A DNA stretch of 32,765 bases from Patescibacteria group bacterium (GTDB taxonomy: Bacteria > Patescibacteriota > Patescibacteriia > JAGPKW01), in contig JAIPJN010000007.1 of NCBI GenBank assembly GCA_021734125.1, positions 1 through 32,765 on the forward strand. The letters run 5' to 3'. The notes beneath the pieces were generated by a model. The model searched no databases. It was not told the DNA's origin and worked only from the letters and a program-made list of their open reading frames with translations. Below are positions 8,052 through 17,504 of the stretch, in pieces (position 1 is the stretch's first letter; the number at the start of each line of letters is the position of its first letter). A program made the translations under genes and the position numbers.

Positions 8052-8195
8052 TTATTTATCTTTTAATGGGAAAAAATAAATAATCCAAACCAACCAAACA
8101 ATCCAAATTAAATCAAGCCAATTATTGGTATTAAAATAATTTAATGATTGTAAAGAAAGTAAAGATAAAAAACCAAATTGCCAATTTTGCCTCAT
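8052..8195 (-). CDS. Small membrane protein, 47 aa (not in the ORF track)
   Basis: My translation: MRQNWQFGFLSLLSLQSLNYFNTNNWLDLIWIVWLVWIIYFFPLKDK*; two hydrophobic segments, Trp-rich. Confidence 0.6.
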   Translation of the reverse strand: MRQNWQFGFLSLLSLQSLNYFNTNNWLDLIWIVWLVWIIYFFPLKDK

Positions 8196-8221
8196 ATTAT
8201 TAAATAAATAATAAAATTCAG

Positions 8222-8298
8222 TGGTGGGCGTACCAAGACTTGAACTTGGGACCTCATCATTATCAGTGATGCGCTCTAACCAGCTGAGCTATACGCCC
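8222..8298 (-). tRNA. tRNA-Ile (GAU), CCA encoded
   Basis: GGGCGTATAGCTCAGCTGGTTAGAGCGCATCACTGATAATGATGAGGTCCCAAGTTCAAGTCTTGGTACGCCCACCA: complete cloverleaf, anticodon loop CTGATAA. Confidence 0.97.
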
Positions 8299-8349
8299 AA
8301 ATATAAAAACATTATAAAACAATAAAGAGAAAAAATCAATATTATGTAT

Positions 8350-8376
8350 GGACAGGACAGAAAATCTGTCCTGTCC
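8350..8376. repeat. Perfect inverted repeat abutting the tgt stop codon
   Basis: GGACAGGACAG-aaaat-CTGTCCTGTCC; each arm is a GGACA-GGACAG tandem. Confidence 0.8.
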
Positions 8377-9477
8377 TTACGCTAAATACCTCCTTATTTC
8401 CTCCATTAACCTCATATAAAAATTTAAATTATGTAAAGTTAAAAGCTTCATTCCTAAAATATCTGAAACAGATTTTAAATGTCTTAAATAAGATTTAGTA
8501 TGATTTCTACAAGTATAACAATCACAATTTTCATCAAGTGGAGAAAAATCAAACCTATATTTAGAATTTCTTATATTAATAACATCATAAGAATAATCAT
8601 CTAAAGAATTAAATTTTAAATTACAAAAAATCTGCCCATGCCTAGCATTTCTAGTAGGGATAACACAATCAAAAATATCAATTCCACTTTTTACACCTTC
8701 AATTATTTCATCAGGATAACCAAGTCCCATTAAATATCTAGGCTTATCTTCGGGAAGTTTATCCCCTATTAGATTCATTACTTTAAATTTATCTTCCCTA
8801 CTTTCACCAACAGAAACTCCACCTATCGCAAAACCATCAAAATCTAGGCTAGTAATTTTAGATAAAGAATATTCTCTTAAATCATCATATTTTCCACCTT
8901 GAACTATTCCAAAAACTTTTTGATCAGGATTATTAACTATTTTTCCGTTTCTAGCTTCAGTTAAAGATCTCTTAGCCCACCTATATGTTAAATCTATTGA
9001 TTCTTTAAAATAAGAATAAGAAGAATCAGAAGCAACACATTCATCTAAAACCATCATAATATCTGATCCTATTACTTTCTGCATTTGTATAGATTTTTCA
9101 GGAGTAAGAAGAATTTTATTTCCAGAAAGATGATCTCTAAAAATAGCTCCTTCTTCTGTTATTTTTCTAATTTTTCCAAGAGAAAAAACCTGAAAACCTC
9201 CAGAATCAGTTAAAATAGGACCATCCCAATTCATAAATTTATGAAGACCCAAAGATTTTTCTAAAACTTCCATTCCTGGCCTTATCATTAAATGATAAGT
9301 ATTTCCTAAAACTATTTGCATGTTTATACTATGCAAATCTTCTATAGAAAGTGTCTTAACAGCACCAAGAGTAGCATCAGGAATAAAACATGGAGTTTTA
9401 AAAACTCCATGAGAAGTATAGCATTTTCCTAATCTAGCTTTTTCTTTTTTATTTTCTATCTCAAAAAAAGAAGACAT
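8377..9477 (-). CDS. tgt: tRNA-guanine transglycosylase (queuine tRNA-ribosyltransferase)
   Basis: LGNTYHLMIRPG, LTDSGGFQVFSLG, VLDECVASDS, GIVQGGKYDDLR, MGLGYPDEII, CVIPTRNARHGQIF, CxCxxCxxH zinc site. Confidence 0.97.
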   Translation of the reverse strand: MSSFFEIENKKEKARLGKCYTSHGVFKTPCFIPDATLGAVKTLSIEDLHSINMQIVLGNTYHLMIRPGMEVLEKSLGLHKFMNWDGPILTDSGGFQVFSLGKIRKITEEGAIFRDHLSGNKILLTPEKSIQMQKVIGSDIMMVLDECVASDSSYSYFKESIDLTYRWAKRSLTEARNGKIVNNPDQKVFGIVQGGKYDDLREYSLSKITSLDFDGFAIGGVSVGESREDKFKVMNLIGDKLPEDKPRYLMGLGYPDEIIEGVKSGIDIFDCVIPTRNARHGQIFCNLKFNSLDDYSYDVINIRNSKYRFDFSPLDENCDCYTCRNHTKSYLRHLKSVSDILGMKLLTLHNLNFYMRLMEEIRRYLA

Positions 9478-9483
9478 ATTTTA

Positions 9484-11484
9484 CTAATTAACAACTTTAC
9501 CTATATTATCATCAAACTCATTTTCCATATATGTAGTAAGCGGATTTAAATTAACAACATATTCTTTATTAATAAAATCATCAGTATAATAAAAAGTTAT
9601 GTCAGAAGTCAAATCTATATTATTTCCAATTTCATCCTCTTCTGGAGTAACACTCACAAAAAAGTATAAGAAATTATCAGAAGAATCAGAAGAAATATTT
9701 CCAATAGTCCAAACGAGTTCTCTTGTATTTTCATTATACACAATCTTATTATCTAAATTTGTACTATAAATATCATTCCAAAAAACATTACTTGGAATTT
9801 TTGTTTTCATATAAACTCCAGATATATTATTTACATAATTAGAAACATCAAACTTTAATCTATATTTAGTTTCTTCACCAACTTTAGGAGGAACAGGCCC
9901 ATACCCAACTTGATTTCCAGATTCATCATAATAAGCCGTTTTATAATCAACATTAGTATCAGATTTTATTAAAATATTAAAACTATAATTATTAGAAGAA
10001 AGCTTAATTCTATCTGTTGTTCCTTCAATTATTCCTGTTATATAAGTATTACAAAGAAGTGATAAATCACTTAAATTTTCAACATTTTTAAAGCCAAAAA
10101 CGACATTTAGATTTGAAGAAGAAGAAAAATCAGTAAAAGATTCTATTTCATTCTTTGTCCATTTAAAAAGATTTACGGTATCTCCAGTTTCTTCATCAAT
10201 AAAATTTTCAAAATCAGGTTCAACACTAAAATTCATATCAGGAACATTTAAAATATCATCACCTCTAAATTCTAAAACTATTTCAACATCTTTTATATCA
10301 ATATCAGAAGATTGTTTTTCATAACTTAAATTAAAATTATGAACATTATTCAAATCTGATATTATAGATTCTCCAAATTTTGGTAAATTTTGAATATTAG
10401 AACTTGCATCTAACAAAAATTTTACACCAACTTGAGAAACATTTATAGAATCAGTTTCTTCATTCAAAACACTAAAAGTAGATAGTTTATTAGAAGAATC
10501 ATCTATAATTCCAGACTGAACATTAAATCCTTTTTCTATATTAGCACTTTCAAAATATCCAGTTATAATAATTTCTTCTTCAAAACTTTCTAAATCATCT
10601 TTCTTTTCTTCTATAAAATCAAAAAACCAAGTTGATTGTTCACCAGAATATTCTTGTATAGGTTTAATATTATAATCTTTTATAATAAATTCACTAGGAT
10701 AATCAAAAACTAATTTTAAATTATAAATTGGATTAATTTGATTGTTTTTTATTTTTATTTTATATTCAAAATCTTTATTTGGATAAATGACATCAGGCTT
10801 TTCGAGAGTAATATCATATAAAGAATTATTTACAACAGAAGTATAAGAACTAGCAGTATAAAAATTTGATGAAATTTTATCTAATTGATAATTCATAGTA
10901 ACAGAAGTTATAGTTTCATCTCCAATTCTTCCAAAAATTGAACCATCAACTTCTATTTTCATAGAATCTTCAGGTTTTATATTTTTTACAATCCATTTTG
11001 CATACCTAGAATTAATATCAGAAGGAGGTACTGTAGAATTATGATACTCAAATTCCTCAGGAAATCTCATCATTATTTCTGCATCAGTTACTTCAAATTT
11101 TTCAGTATTTTCAAAAGTAATAAAATATTTTATACTTCCATCTTCTTCTATATCAAGTTCACTCCCAACATCAATAGTTAAACTACTATAATAATCTTGA
11201 TTAATATTTAAAAATAAAGAATTATAAACGGACTTACCAACAAAAAACACAAAAACAGCAATAAAAATTAATAACAAAGCTGGAACAATTTTTTGAAAAA
11301 AATTAGAATTATTTTTATAAACAAATTTAGGTTTGTTTAATTCATTATCTATGATATTATCTTTTAAAATATCATTTAGTTTTTTTTCTTTATCATTATC
11401 TTTATTATCTGTCTTATTCTCTTCATTATTAGAATCACTCAAACTTTCATCTTCTAAATTTTGTTGATTGTTTTCTAAACTCAT
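9484..11484 (-). CDS. Single-pass membrane protein with DUF11/Ig-like extracytoplasmic repeats
   Basis: 666 aa; Asp/Glu/Asn-rich N-terminus, one TM (IVPALLLIFIAVFVFFVGKSVY), then beta-rich repeats such as ITFENTEKFEVTDAEIMMRFPEEFEYH and IKIKNNQINPIYNLKLVFDYPSEF. Confidence 0.65.
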   Translation of the reverse strand: MSLENNQQNLEDESLSDSNNEENKTDNKDNDKEKKLNDILKDNIIDNELNKPKFVYKNNSNFFQKIVPALLLIFIAVFVFFVGKSVYNSLFLNINQDYYSSLTIDVGSELDIEEDGSIKYFITFENTEKFEVTDAEIMMRFPEEFEYHNSTVPPSDINSRYAKWIVKNIKPEDSMKIEVDGSIFGRIGDETITSVTMNYQLDKISSNFYTASSYTSVVNNSLYDITLEKPDVIYPNKDFEYKIKIKNNQINPIYNLKLVFDYPSEFIIKDYNIKPIQEYSGEQSTWFFDFIEEKKDDLESFEEEIIITGYFESANIEKGFNVQSGIIDDSSNKLSTFSVLNEETDSINVSQVGVKFLLDASSNIQNLPKFGESIISDLNNVHNFNLSYEKQSSDIDIKDVEIVLEFRGDDILNVPDMNFSVEPDFENFIDEETGDTVNLFKWTKNEIESFTDFSSSSNLNVVFGFKNVENLSDLSLLCNTYITGIIEGTTDRIKLSSNNYSFNILIKSDTNVDYKTAYYDESGNQVGYGPVPPKVGEETKYRLKFDVSNYVNNISGVYMKTKIPSNVFWNDIYSTNLDNKIVYNENTRELVWTIGNISSDSSDNFLYFFVSVTPEEDEIGNNIDLTSDITFYYTDDFINKEYVVNLNPLTTYMENEFDDNIGKVVN

Positions 11485-11517
11485 TTTTAAAACTTAAAAT
11501 TCTAATATAATTATACC

Positions 11518-12090
11518 CTATTTAAAAAATTTATTCACTATAATATCATTTTCTGTATAAAAAGAAATATTTTTAAAAAAACCTTCTTTACTAAAATAAA
11601 TTTTTTTATTTTTAGAAATACCTAAAATCTGTGTTAATTTTATAAAAAATAAATTAATAAATTCAATTAATTTTTTATCTTTTTTAAAATCAATAAAAGG
11701 TTCATTTTTTAAATTTAACTTATCTATAAATTCAAAATAAGAAACGACTAAATCATACAAAGATTTTTCTTTTAAATCATAAAAAGTAAGTGAATTCAAA
11801 ACCTCTAAAGCAAAAGAAAAACAAATATTTTTCTTTAAATTATTTTCTAAATTAAATCTCTTAAAAAGATACACATTACAAATGTAATCATAATTTTTCC
11901 CAGATGCAATATCCGCCTCAATTAAAGAAAAAAATTGCATATGTGAATTTAATTTAGATTGAGATTTATAAGCACCTTTTAATCTTATTACTTTCTTACC
12001 AAAATTATCAGTATATATATTTATAATTTTATCAAAATCAGAAAAATCATATGAAGAAAGTAAGAAAAAATTGCAATGATAATCAATCAT
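11518..12090 (-). CDS. recO: RecO-like DNA repair protein
   Basis: 190 aa; N-terminal SSYDFSDFDKIINIYTDNFGKKVIRLKGAYKSQSKLNSHMQFFSLIEADI resembles the RecO OB-fold. Confidence 0.65.
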   Translation of the reverse strand: MIDYHCNFFLLSSYDFSDFDKIINIYTDNFGKKVIRLKGAYKSQSKLNSHMQFFSLIEADIASGKNYDYICNVYLFKRFNLENNLKKNICFSFALEVLNSLTFYDLKEKSLYDLVVSYFEFIDKLNLKNEPFIDFKKDKKLIEFINLFFIKLTQILGISKNKKIYFSKEGFFKNISFYTENDIIVNKFFK

Positions 12091-15000
12091 TTATATTTTA
12101 TTTATTTCTAAATAAATATCATAATCTCTTATTTTAAAAGAATTCTCTTTCAAATTCTCATTATATTTAATTTCAGTAGCTATAACATTTTCTAAAATAT
12201 AATTTTCATTTTCTAAAATAGCATCTTTTAATTTTGGATCATTAACATTAAATTTTACAAAAATCTTGTCAGATAAAGATAATTTATTTTCAGCTCTTTT
12301 TTTATTTACTAAACTCACAAATTCCCTAGCCATAGATTCTTTTTCTAAATTTTCATCTATATTTATATCAAGACTCATAACAATACCATGATCTGATGCA
12401 ACAGAAGAAGAAGAATTAGAAATAAATCTTATTTCACAATCAGAAGAATCTATTTCCCATTTTTTCGCAACAACTATAATATTATCTTTTAATTCAAAAT
12501 TTCCATTTTTAGCTTCTTTAATAATTTCTTGAACTTCTTTTCCAAATTTAGGACCTAAAACTCTAGCATTTGGACTAACTATCATTTTTGAAATAGAAGA
12601 TGCAGAAGAAACTTTATTAATTTCTTTTATATTAAGTTCAGATTTAATAACATCTTCATTATTATTTATAATTTCTGATTGCAAAGGGGATGCAACTATA
12701 GATATTGAATTAAGAGGATTTTTTACTGGAATATTAGAACTTTTTCTTAAAGACAAACCTAAAGAAACTATATTTCTAATAAAAGAAATTTCAGAAATTA
12801 ATTTATTATCTATATTTTTCTCAGAATAATTAGGCCAAGACTCTAAATGAACAGATTCAAAATAACCTGATTCTAACTCTTTATATAATTTTTCTGCAGA
12901 AAAAGGCATAATAGGAGCTATTATTTTTGAAAATTCTAATAAAACATACCCTAAAACGCTAAGCGATTTTTTCCTTTCCTCTAAATCAGAAGATTTAAAT
13001 CTTAATCTATTTTGTCTTAAATACCAATTTGATAAATCTGATACAAATTTCATTATAGGCCTAGTTGCGTCATCTAATAAATAATTTTCATAACCATAAG
13101 TTGAATCTTTTATAAATTGATTTAGAGAAGAAATAATCCATAAATCAGAATTATTACTAGTTTCTGGTAAATTTTTTATATCAATATCTAAACCTTCTTT
13201 TGCTATTTTATAAAAATCTAAAACATTAAAAATTTTAAATACAATTTTTTTAGTAACTTCTAAAACCCCACTTTCAGAAAAAGCAAAATCAGAAGATTTA
13301 ACAACAGGAGAAGACATTAAATAATAACGAACAGCATCTGCTCCAAATTTATCTAAAACCAAATTAGGATCAGGATAATTCTGTTTAGATTTACTCATTT
13401 TTGACCCATCTTCTGCTAAAACTATTCCATTTACTATAACATTTGAAAAAGCTTCTTTATTAAAAATTGAAGTTGCTAAAACCATTAAAGTATAAAACCA
13501 TCCTCTAGTTTGATCTTGACCTTCTGCTACAAAATCTACTGGCAAAAGAGTTTTTTCATTTGTTGATTCTTGAGAATAAGGCATAGAACCACTTTCAAAC
13601 CAACAATCAAAAACCTCTGGGATTCTAGACATTTTAGAATTGCATTTTGGACAAGTAAAATGAATATCATCAACAAAATGTTTATGTAAATCAAATTCTT
13701 TTCCAGTTCTATTATCAACATATAAAGTTACAATATCAGTGTTTTTCTGGTGAAAATTATATTTTTGTCTATTGTAATCAAAATCGGATAAATATTTTCT
13801 CATAAGAACTAAAGGATCCGCATGACTACAAATAACAATAGTTTTACCTTTATTTTCTGATAATATTTTTTCAAATTCTTTTGAAACTCTATCATAAACA
13901 TCCAAAACACTCTCCCCTCCTCCAAATTTTTCGTCATTCCATTTTACTCTTTTACAATCAAAAAATTTATCTTGAAAAGTTCCATGATTAAATTCTCTAA
14001 AATTATCTCGAGTATTTATTTCTAAATTTTTAGATTCTGCTAATTTAGAAACAGTTTCTGTACATCTAGAAAGTGGTGAAGAAAATATAGCGTCTACTTT
14101 TATATCTTTTAAAATATTCGGTAAAGAATGTCTGTGTTCTAATCCCTCTTTATTTAAAACAGATTTATCTTCATGATCTGCAAAATGCTTTTCATTATAA
14201 TTAGTTCTGCCATGTCTTAATAAAATAACTTTAGTTAAAAGATTCTGATCTTTTGTTTTTTCATAAATATCAGAAACAGAAGAAATAACTTCTACATGTT
14301 TACAATCTGGATTATCACATCTCCAAACAGGTAAAGGGCAACCCCAAAATCTAGATCTAGAAACAGCCCAATCCCTAACATCTTCTAGCCATTTTCCAAA
14401 TCTACCATTTTTTATATGAGAAGGCACCCAATTAACATTTTGATTATTATTTATTAAATTTTCTTTAATTTTAGGAACATTAACAAACCAAGATGAAGTA
14501 GCATAATTTAAAAGAGGTGTATCACATCTCCAACAACAAGGATAACTATGAATATGGTTCTTTTTTGAAAAAAGAGATCCTGCTTTATCTAAAAATTTAA
14601 CAATTTCTAAATCACAAGAAATATTATCTTCTTTAGTTTTTATAGTCATTCCAGAAAAATCAGAAACAGCAGAAGTAAATTTTCCATCAGTTGTTACATG
14701 CTGTATAAAAGGTAATTTTTCCTTTTTTCCTAAAACCATATCATCTTCTCCAAAAGCACAAGCTATATGAACAATTCCCGTTCCTTCTTCTGTTGTAACA
14801 AAATCGGCATCATATATTTTCCAACCATTTTCAATATTTTTTATATCTTTATCATTATAAAAATAATCAAATAAAGGTTCATATTCTTGCCCTATAAAAT
14901 CATTAATATTAATATTTTCAATGATTTTATATTCTTTATTTTCAAAAACATTTTCAATTAAATCTGAAGCTATAATATAATTTTTATTTTCAAAATTAAC

Positions 15001-15717
15001 TAATGAATAAGAAATATCAGAAGAAACAGCAAGTGCAACATTACCAGGAAGAGTCCAAGGAGTAGTTGTCCAACTTAAAACATAAGTATTTTCTTTATTT
15101 TTCAATTTAAAAGAAACAATGCAAGTTAAATCTTTTAAATCTTTATATCCCTGAGTAACTTCAAAATTAGAAAGAGCAGTTTCACATCTAGGACAAATAT
15201 GCATAGGTTTATGCCCTTCATATACAAGATCCTTCTTCCAAAGCTCAGAAAAAACCCACCAAACAGATTCCATATAACTAGCATCCATTGTTTTATAATC
15301 ATTATCCATATCAACCCATCTACCAACTCTAGGTATAAATTCTCTCCAAGAATCTGCATATCTCATAACAGAGCTTCTACAAAATTCATTAAATTTACCT
15401 ACACCATAATCCTCTATATCTTTTTTAGTTTTAAAACCTAGTTCTTTTTCAATTAAATTTTCAACAGGAAGTCCATGACAATCCCAGCCCCATTTCCTTT
15501 CAACATAATAACCTTTCATTGTTTTATATCTAGGAACAACATCTTTTATACAAGAAGCAACTATATGACCATAATGAGGCAGCCCCGTAGCAAAAGGAGG
15601 ACCATCATAAAACCTAAAATCATTATTTTTAGAATTTTTCTCTAAACTTTTTTTAAAAATATCATTTTCATTCCAAAAATTTAATATTTCTTTTTCTTGT
15701 TTTTTTATATCAAGCAT
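12091..15717 (-). CDS. ileS: Isoleucyl-tRNA synthetase (eukaryote-like/IleS2 type) with an inserted histidine-phosphatase domain
   Basis: 1208 aa; FYDGPPFATGLPHYGHI, WGWDCHGLPVE, TTPWTLPGN, GSKMSKSKQNYPDP, DCWFESGSMPY; internal RHG domain at about 13690-14235. Confidence 0.97.
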   Translation of the reverse strand: MLDIKKQEKEILNFWNENDIFKKSLEKNSKNNDFRFYDGPPFATGLPHYGHIVASCIKDVVPRYKTMKGYYVERKWGWDCHGLPVENLIEKELGFKTKKDIEDYGVGKFNEFCRSSVMRYADSWREFIPRVGRWVDMDNDYKTMDASYMESVWWVFSELWKKDLVYEGHKPMHICPRCETALSNFEVTQGYKDLKDLTCIVSFKLKNKENTYVLSWTTTPWTLPGNVALAVSSDISYSLVNFENKNYIIASDLIENVFENKEYKIIENININDFIGQEYEPLFDYFYNDKDIKNIENGWKIYDADFVTTEEGTGIVHIACAFGEDDMVLGKKEKLPFIQHVTTDGKFTSAVSDFSGMTIKTKEDNISCDLEIVKFLDKAGSLFSKKNHIHSYPCCWRCDTPLLNYATSSWFVNVPKIKENLINNNQNVNWVPSHIKNGRFGKWLEDVRDWAVSRSRFWGCPLPVWRCDNPDCKHVEVISSVSDIYEKTKDQNLLTKVILLRHGRTNYNEKHFADHEDKSVLNKEGLEHRHSLPNILKDIKVDAIFSSPLSRCTETVSKLAESKNLEINTRDNFREFNHGTFQDKFFDCKRVKWNDEKFGGGESVLDVYDRVSKEFEKILSENKGKTIVICSHADPLVLMRKYLSDFDYNRQKYNFHQKNTDIVTLYVDNRTGKEFDLHKHFVDDIHFTCPKCNSKMSRIPEVFDCWFESGSMPYSQESTNEKTLLPVDFVAEGQDQTRGWFYTLMVLATSIFNKEAFSNVIVNGIVLAEDGSKMSKSKQNYPDPNLVLDKFGADAVRYYLMSSPVVKSSDFAFSESGVLEVTKKIVFKIFNVLDFYKIAKEGLDIDIKNLPETSNNSDLWIISSLNQFIKDSTYGYENYLLDDATRPIMKFVSDLSNWYLRQNRLRFKSSDLEERKKSLSVLGYVLLEFSKIIAPIMPFSAEKLYKELESGYFESVHLESWPNYSEKNIDNKLISEISFIRNIVSLGLSLRKSSNIPVKNPLNSISIVASPLQSEIINNNEDVIKSELNIKEINKVSSASSISKMIVSPNARVLGPKFGKEVQEIIKEAKNGNFELKDNIIVVAKKWEIDSSDCEIRFISNSSSSVASDHGIVMSLDINIDENLEKESMAREFVSLVNKKRAENKLSLSDKIFVKFNVNDPKLKDAILENENYILENVIATEIKYNENLKENSFKIRDYDIYLEINKI

Positions 15718-15721
15718 AGAC

Positions 15722-16738
15722 TTAATTTTTAACTTCTAAAATTAATTCTTCTCCCCCTCTTAAAACTTTAAACTCATAAGAATCATTATTTAATGATTTT
15801 AACATAAATTCAAGAGAATTATAAACTTTATAATTATTAATTTCCGTAATTATATCAAATTTTTCAAAAGGCAGATCTTCATCTAAAACTTCTTCAACTA
15901 AAAAACCTAAATTATAATTTTCTTTATTATATCCATATAAATCAGAATTTAAATTTATATATTTAATTTTAATATTATTAAAAGTTATATTATCAATATC
16001 ATCTTTTATTTTATTTAAAAAATATCTTAAATTTTCAGCACTAACAAAATTATCTAAATTATAAAAACCAACTAATTTATTTGATAAATCAAAAAACCAT
16101 AAAAGTTTTTCATCTGAATTTAATATAGAACTAAATTTCAAAATATCACCTTTTTTGTTTTTTATATAAGAAGTATCAAATTCACCATATTTATCAAAAC
16201 TAAATACTTTTGACCCAATATATAAATCAGAATCACTGGCAATATCTATTATATTTTTTACATTTTTTTCTATTTTAATAAAAGTAATTCCATAATTTGT
16301 GATTATAGAGTCTGTTATAGAATATATATTACTATCATTGTCTATAACAACATAATTATCAAATATATAATCATTAAAACTAAAACCTTCTTTAACCTTT
16401 AAAGTACTAATAAATTCAGAAGAAACAACAGCCCAACCACTGTTTGTTACAAAAAAACCAGAAGTTTCTATACTATCTTTTTTATATAAATCATCAGCAT
16501 TTTTATTAGCAATATAAACCATATATTCTTTTGTGTTTAAAATATTGTCTTTTAAAGCAACATTTTCATTAATGTTATATTCTTCAGTTTTTTCTATAAC
16601 AACTGAGCTATAAAAAGAATCATCAGAAAATACTAAAGATTTAGAAAAATCTGAACTTAAAATAATAATAGAACCAAAAATACCAGAAATAATACTTAAA
16701 GTTATTATAATAAAAATATTTAAAAACTTACTATTCAT
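15722..16738 (-). CDS. Membrane-anchored HtrA/trypsin-like plus PDZ protein, probably catalytically inactive
   Basis: N-terminal TM; SGFFVTNSGWAVVSSEFI aligns by eye to HtrA SGFIV..GYILTNNHV; LWFFDLSNKLVGFYN aligns to GNSGGPLxxxxGxVVGIN; C-terminal PDZ-like FDIITEINNYKVYNSLEFMLKSLNNDSYEFKVLRGGEELILEV. Confidence 0.55.
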   Translation of the reverse strand: MNSKFLNIFIIITLSIISGIFGSIIILSSDFSKSLVFSDDSFYSSVVIEKTEEYNINENVALKDNILNTKEYMVYIANKNADDLYKKDSIETSGFFVTNSGWAVVSSEFISTLKVKEGFSFNDYIFDNYVVIDNDSNIYSITDSIITNYGITFIKIEKNVKNIIDIASDSDLYIGSKVFSFDKYGEFDTSYIKNKKGDILKFSSILNSDEKLLWFFDLSNKLVGFYNLDNFVSAENLRYFLNKIKDDIDNITFNNIKIKYINLNSDLYGYNKENYNLGFLVEEVLDEDLPFEKFDIITEINNYKVYNSLEFMLKSLNNDSYEFKVLRGGEELILEVKN

Positions 16739-16748
16739 AATGTTATTT

Positions 16749-17501
16749 TTAAAGTCTTTTAACTAAAAAAAGTGAAATAATAATAATTATAAAGGAAATA
16801 TAAAATAATTTTTTTAAATCTTTTGATGAAAATCTATCAGAAATCTCAGAAATAAACAAATTAAAAACAAAAAATATAAATAATGTATATATTAAAGATA
16901 AAACAGGAACTACATAAGGTAAAAAAGATAATACTAAAAAAGTTTCAAAGGATATTATTGTTATAAATAAAGAAAATTTTAATATTCCTTTTTTTACTTT
17001 TAATACATAATAAAAATATAAAAAAGTATAAGAAAAAACAAAAAATGATATTAAAAACAAAACTAGAAATAAATTCCAAGATAAAAAAATTAATAAATAA
17101 AATAATACAGAAGATGAAAAGAACAAAGAAATTATAAATAAGTAATAGTTTATTTGATCTAAAAAATAATTTTCTCTTGTATTAAAATAAATATTTTTTA
17201 TATGTAAAAGAGAAAAAAGCCCTATTAAATAAGTTAATGGATAATAAAAATTTCTAATTTCAGGATTTTTTATAAAAATAAAAAATAAAGAAGAAAAGAT
17301 AACAAAAAAATAATACATTATTACACTTCCTATAATTTCTTTCTTTTTATACTTTAAAAAGAAAGCGAAAAATAAAAGAAAATAAAAACCTATAAAAAAA
17401 TAGGAATAAAAAAATAAAGAAGCAGGATTATTTGCTATCAGATATAAATATATAATATTTATAAATGGCAAAATAAGTAAGAAAAAATTTACTAAAAACA
17501 T
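16749..17501 (-). CDS. Multi-pass membrane protein of unknown function
   Basis: 250 aa, almost entirely hydrophobic/aromatic TM segments. Confidence 0.6.
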   Translation of the reverse strand: MFLVNFFLLILPFINIIYLYLIANNPASLFFYSYFFIGFYFLLFFAFFLKYKKKEIIGSVIMYYFFVIFSSLFFIFIKNPEIRNFYYPLTYLIGLFSLLHIKNIYFNTRENYFLDQINYYLFIISLFFSSSVLFYLLIFLSWNLFLVLFLISFFVFSYTFLYFYYVLKVKKGILKFSLFITIISFETFLVLSFLPYVVPVLSLIYTLFIFFVFNLFISEISDRFSSKDLKKLFYISFIIIIISLFLVKRL

Positions 17502-17504
17502 AAT

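Noticed and set aside
13536-13721. 61-aa minus-strand ORF
   Set aside because: Out-of-frame within ileS.
15135-15441. 74-aa (-) and 80-aa (+) ORFs
   Set aside because: Shadow frames within ileS.
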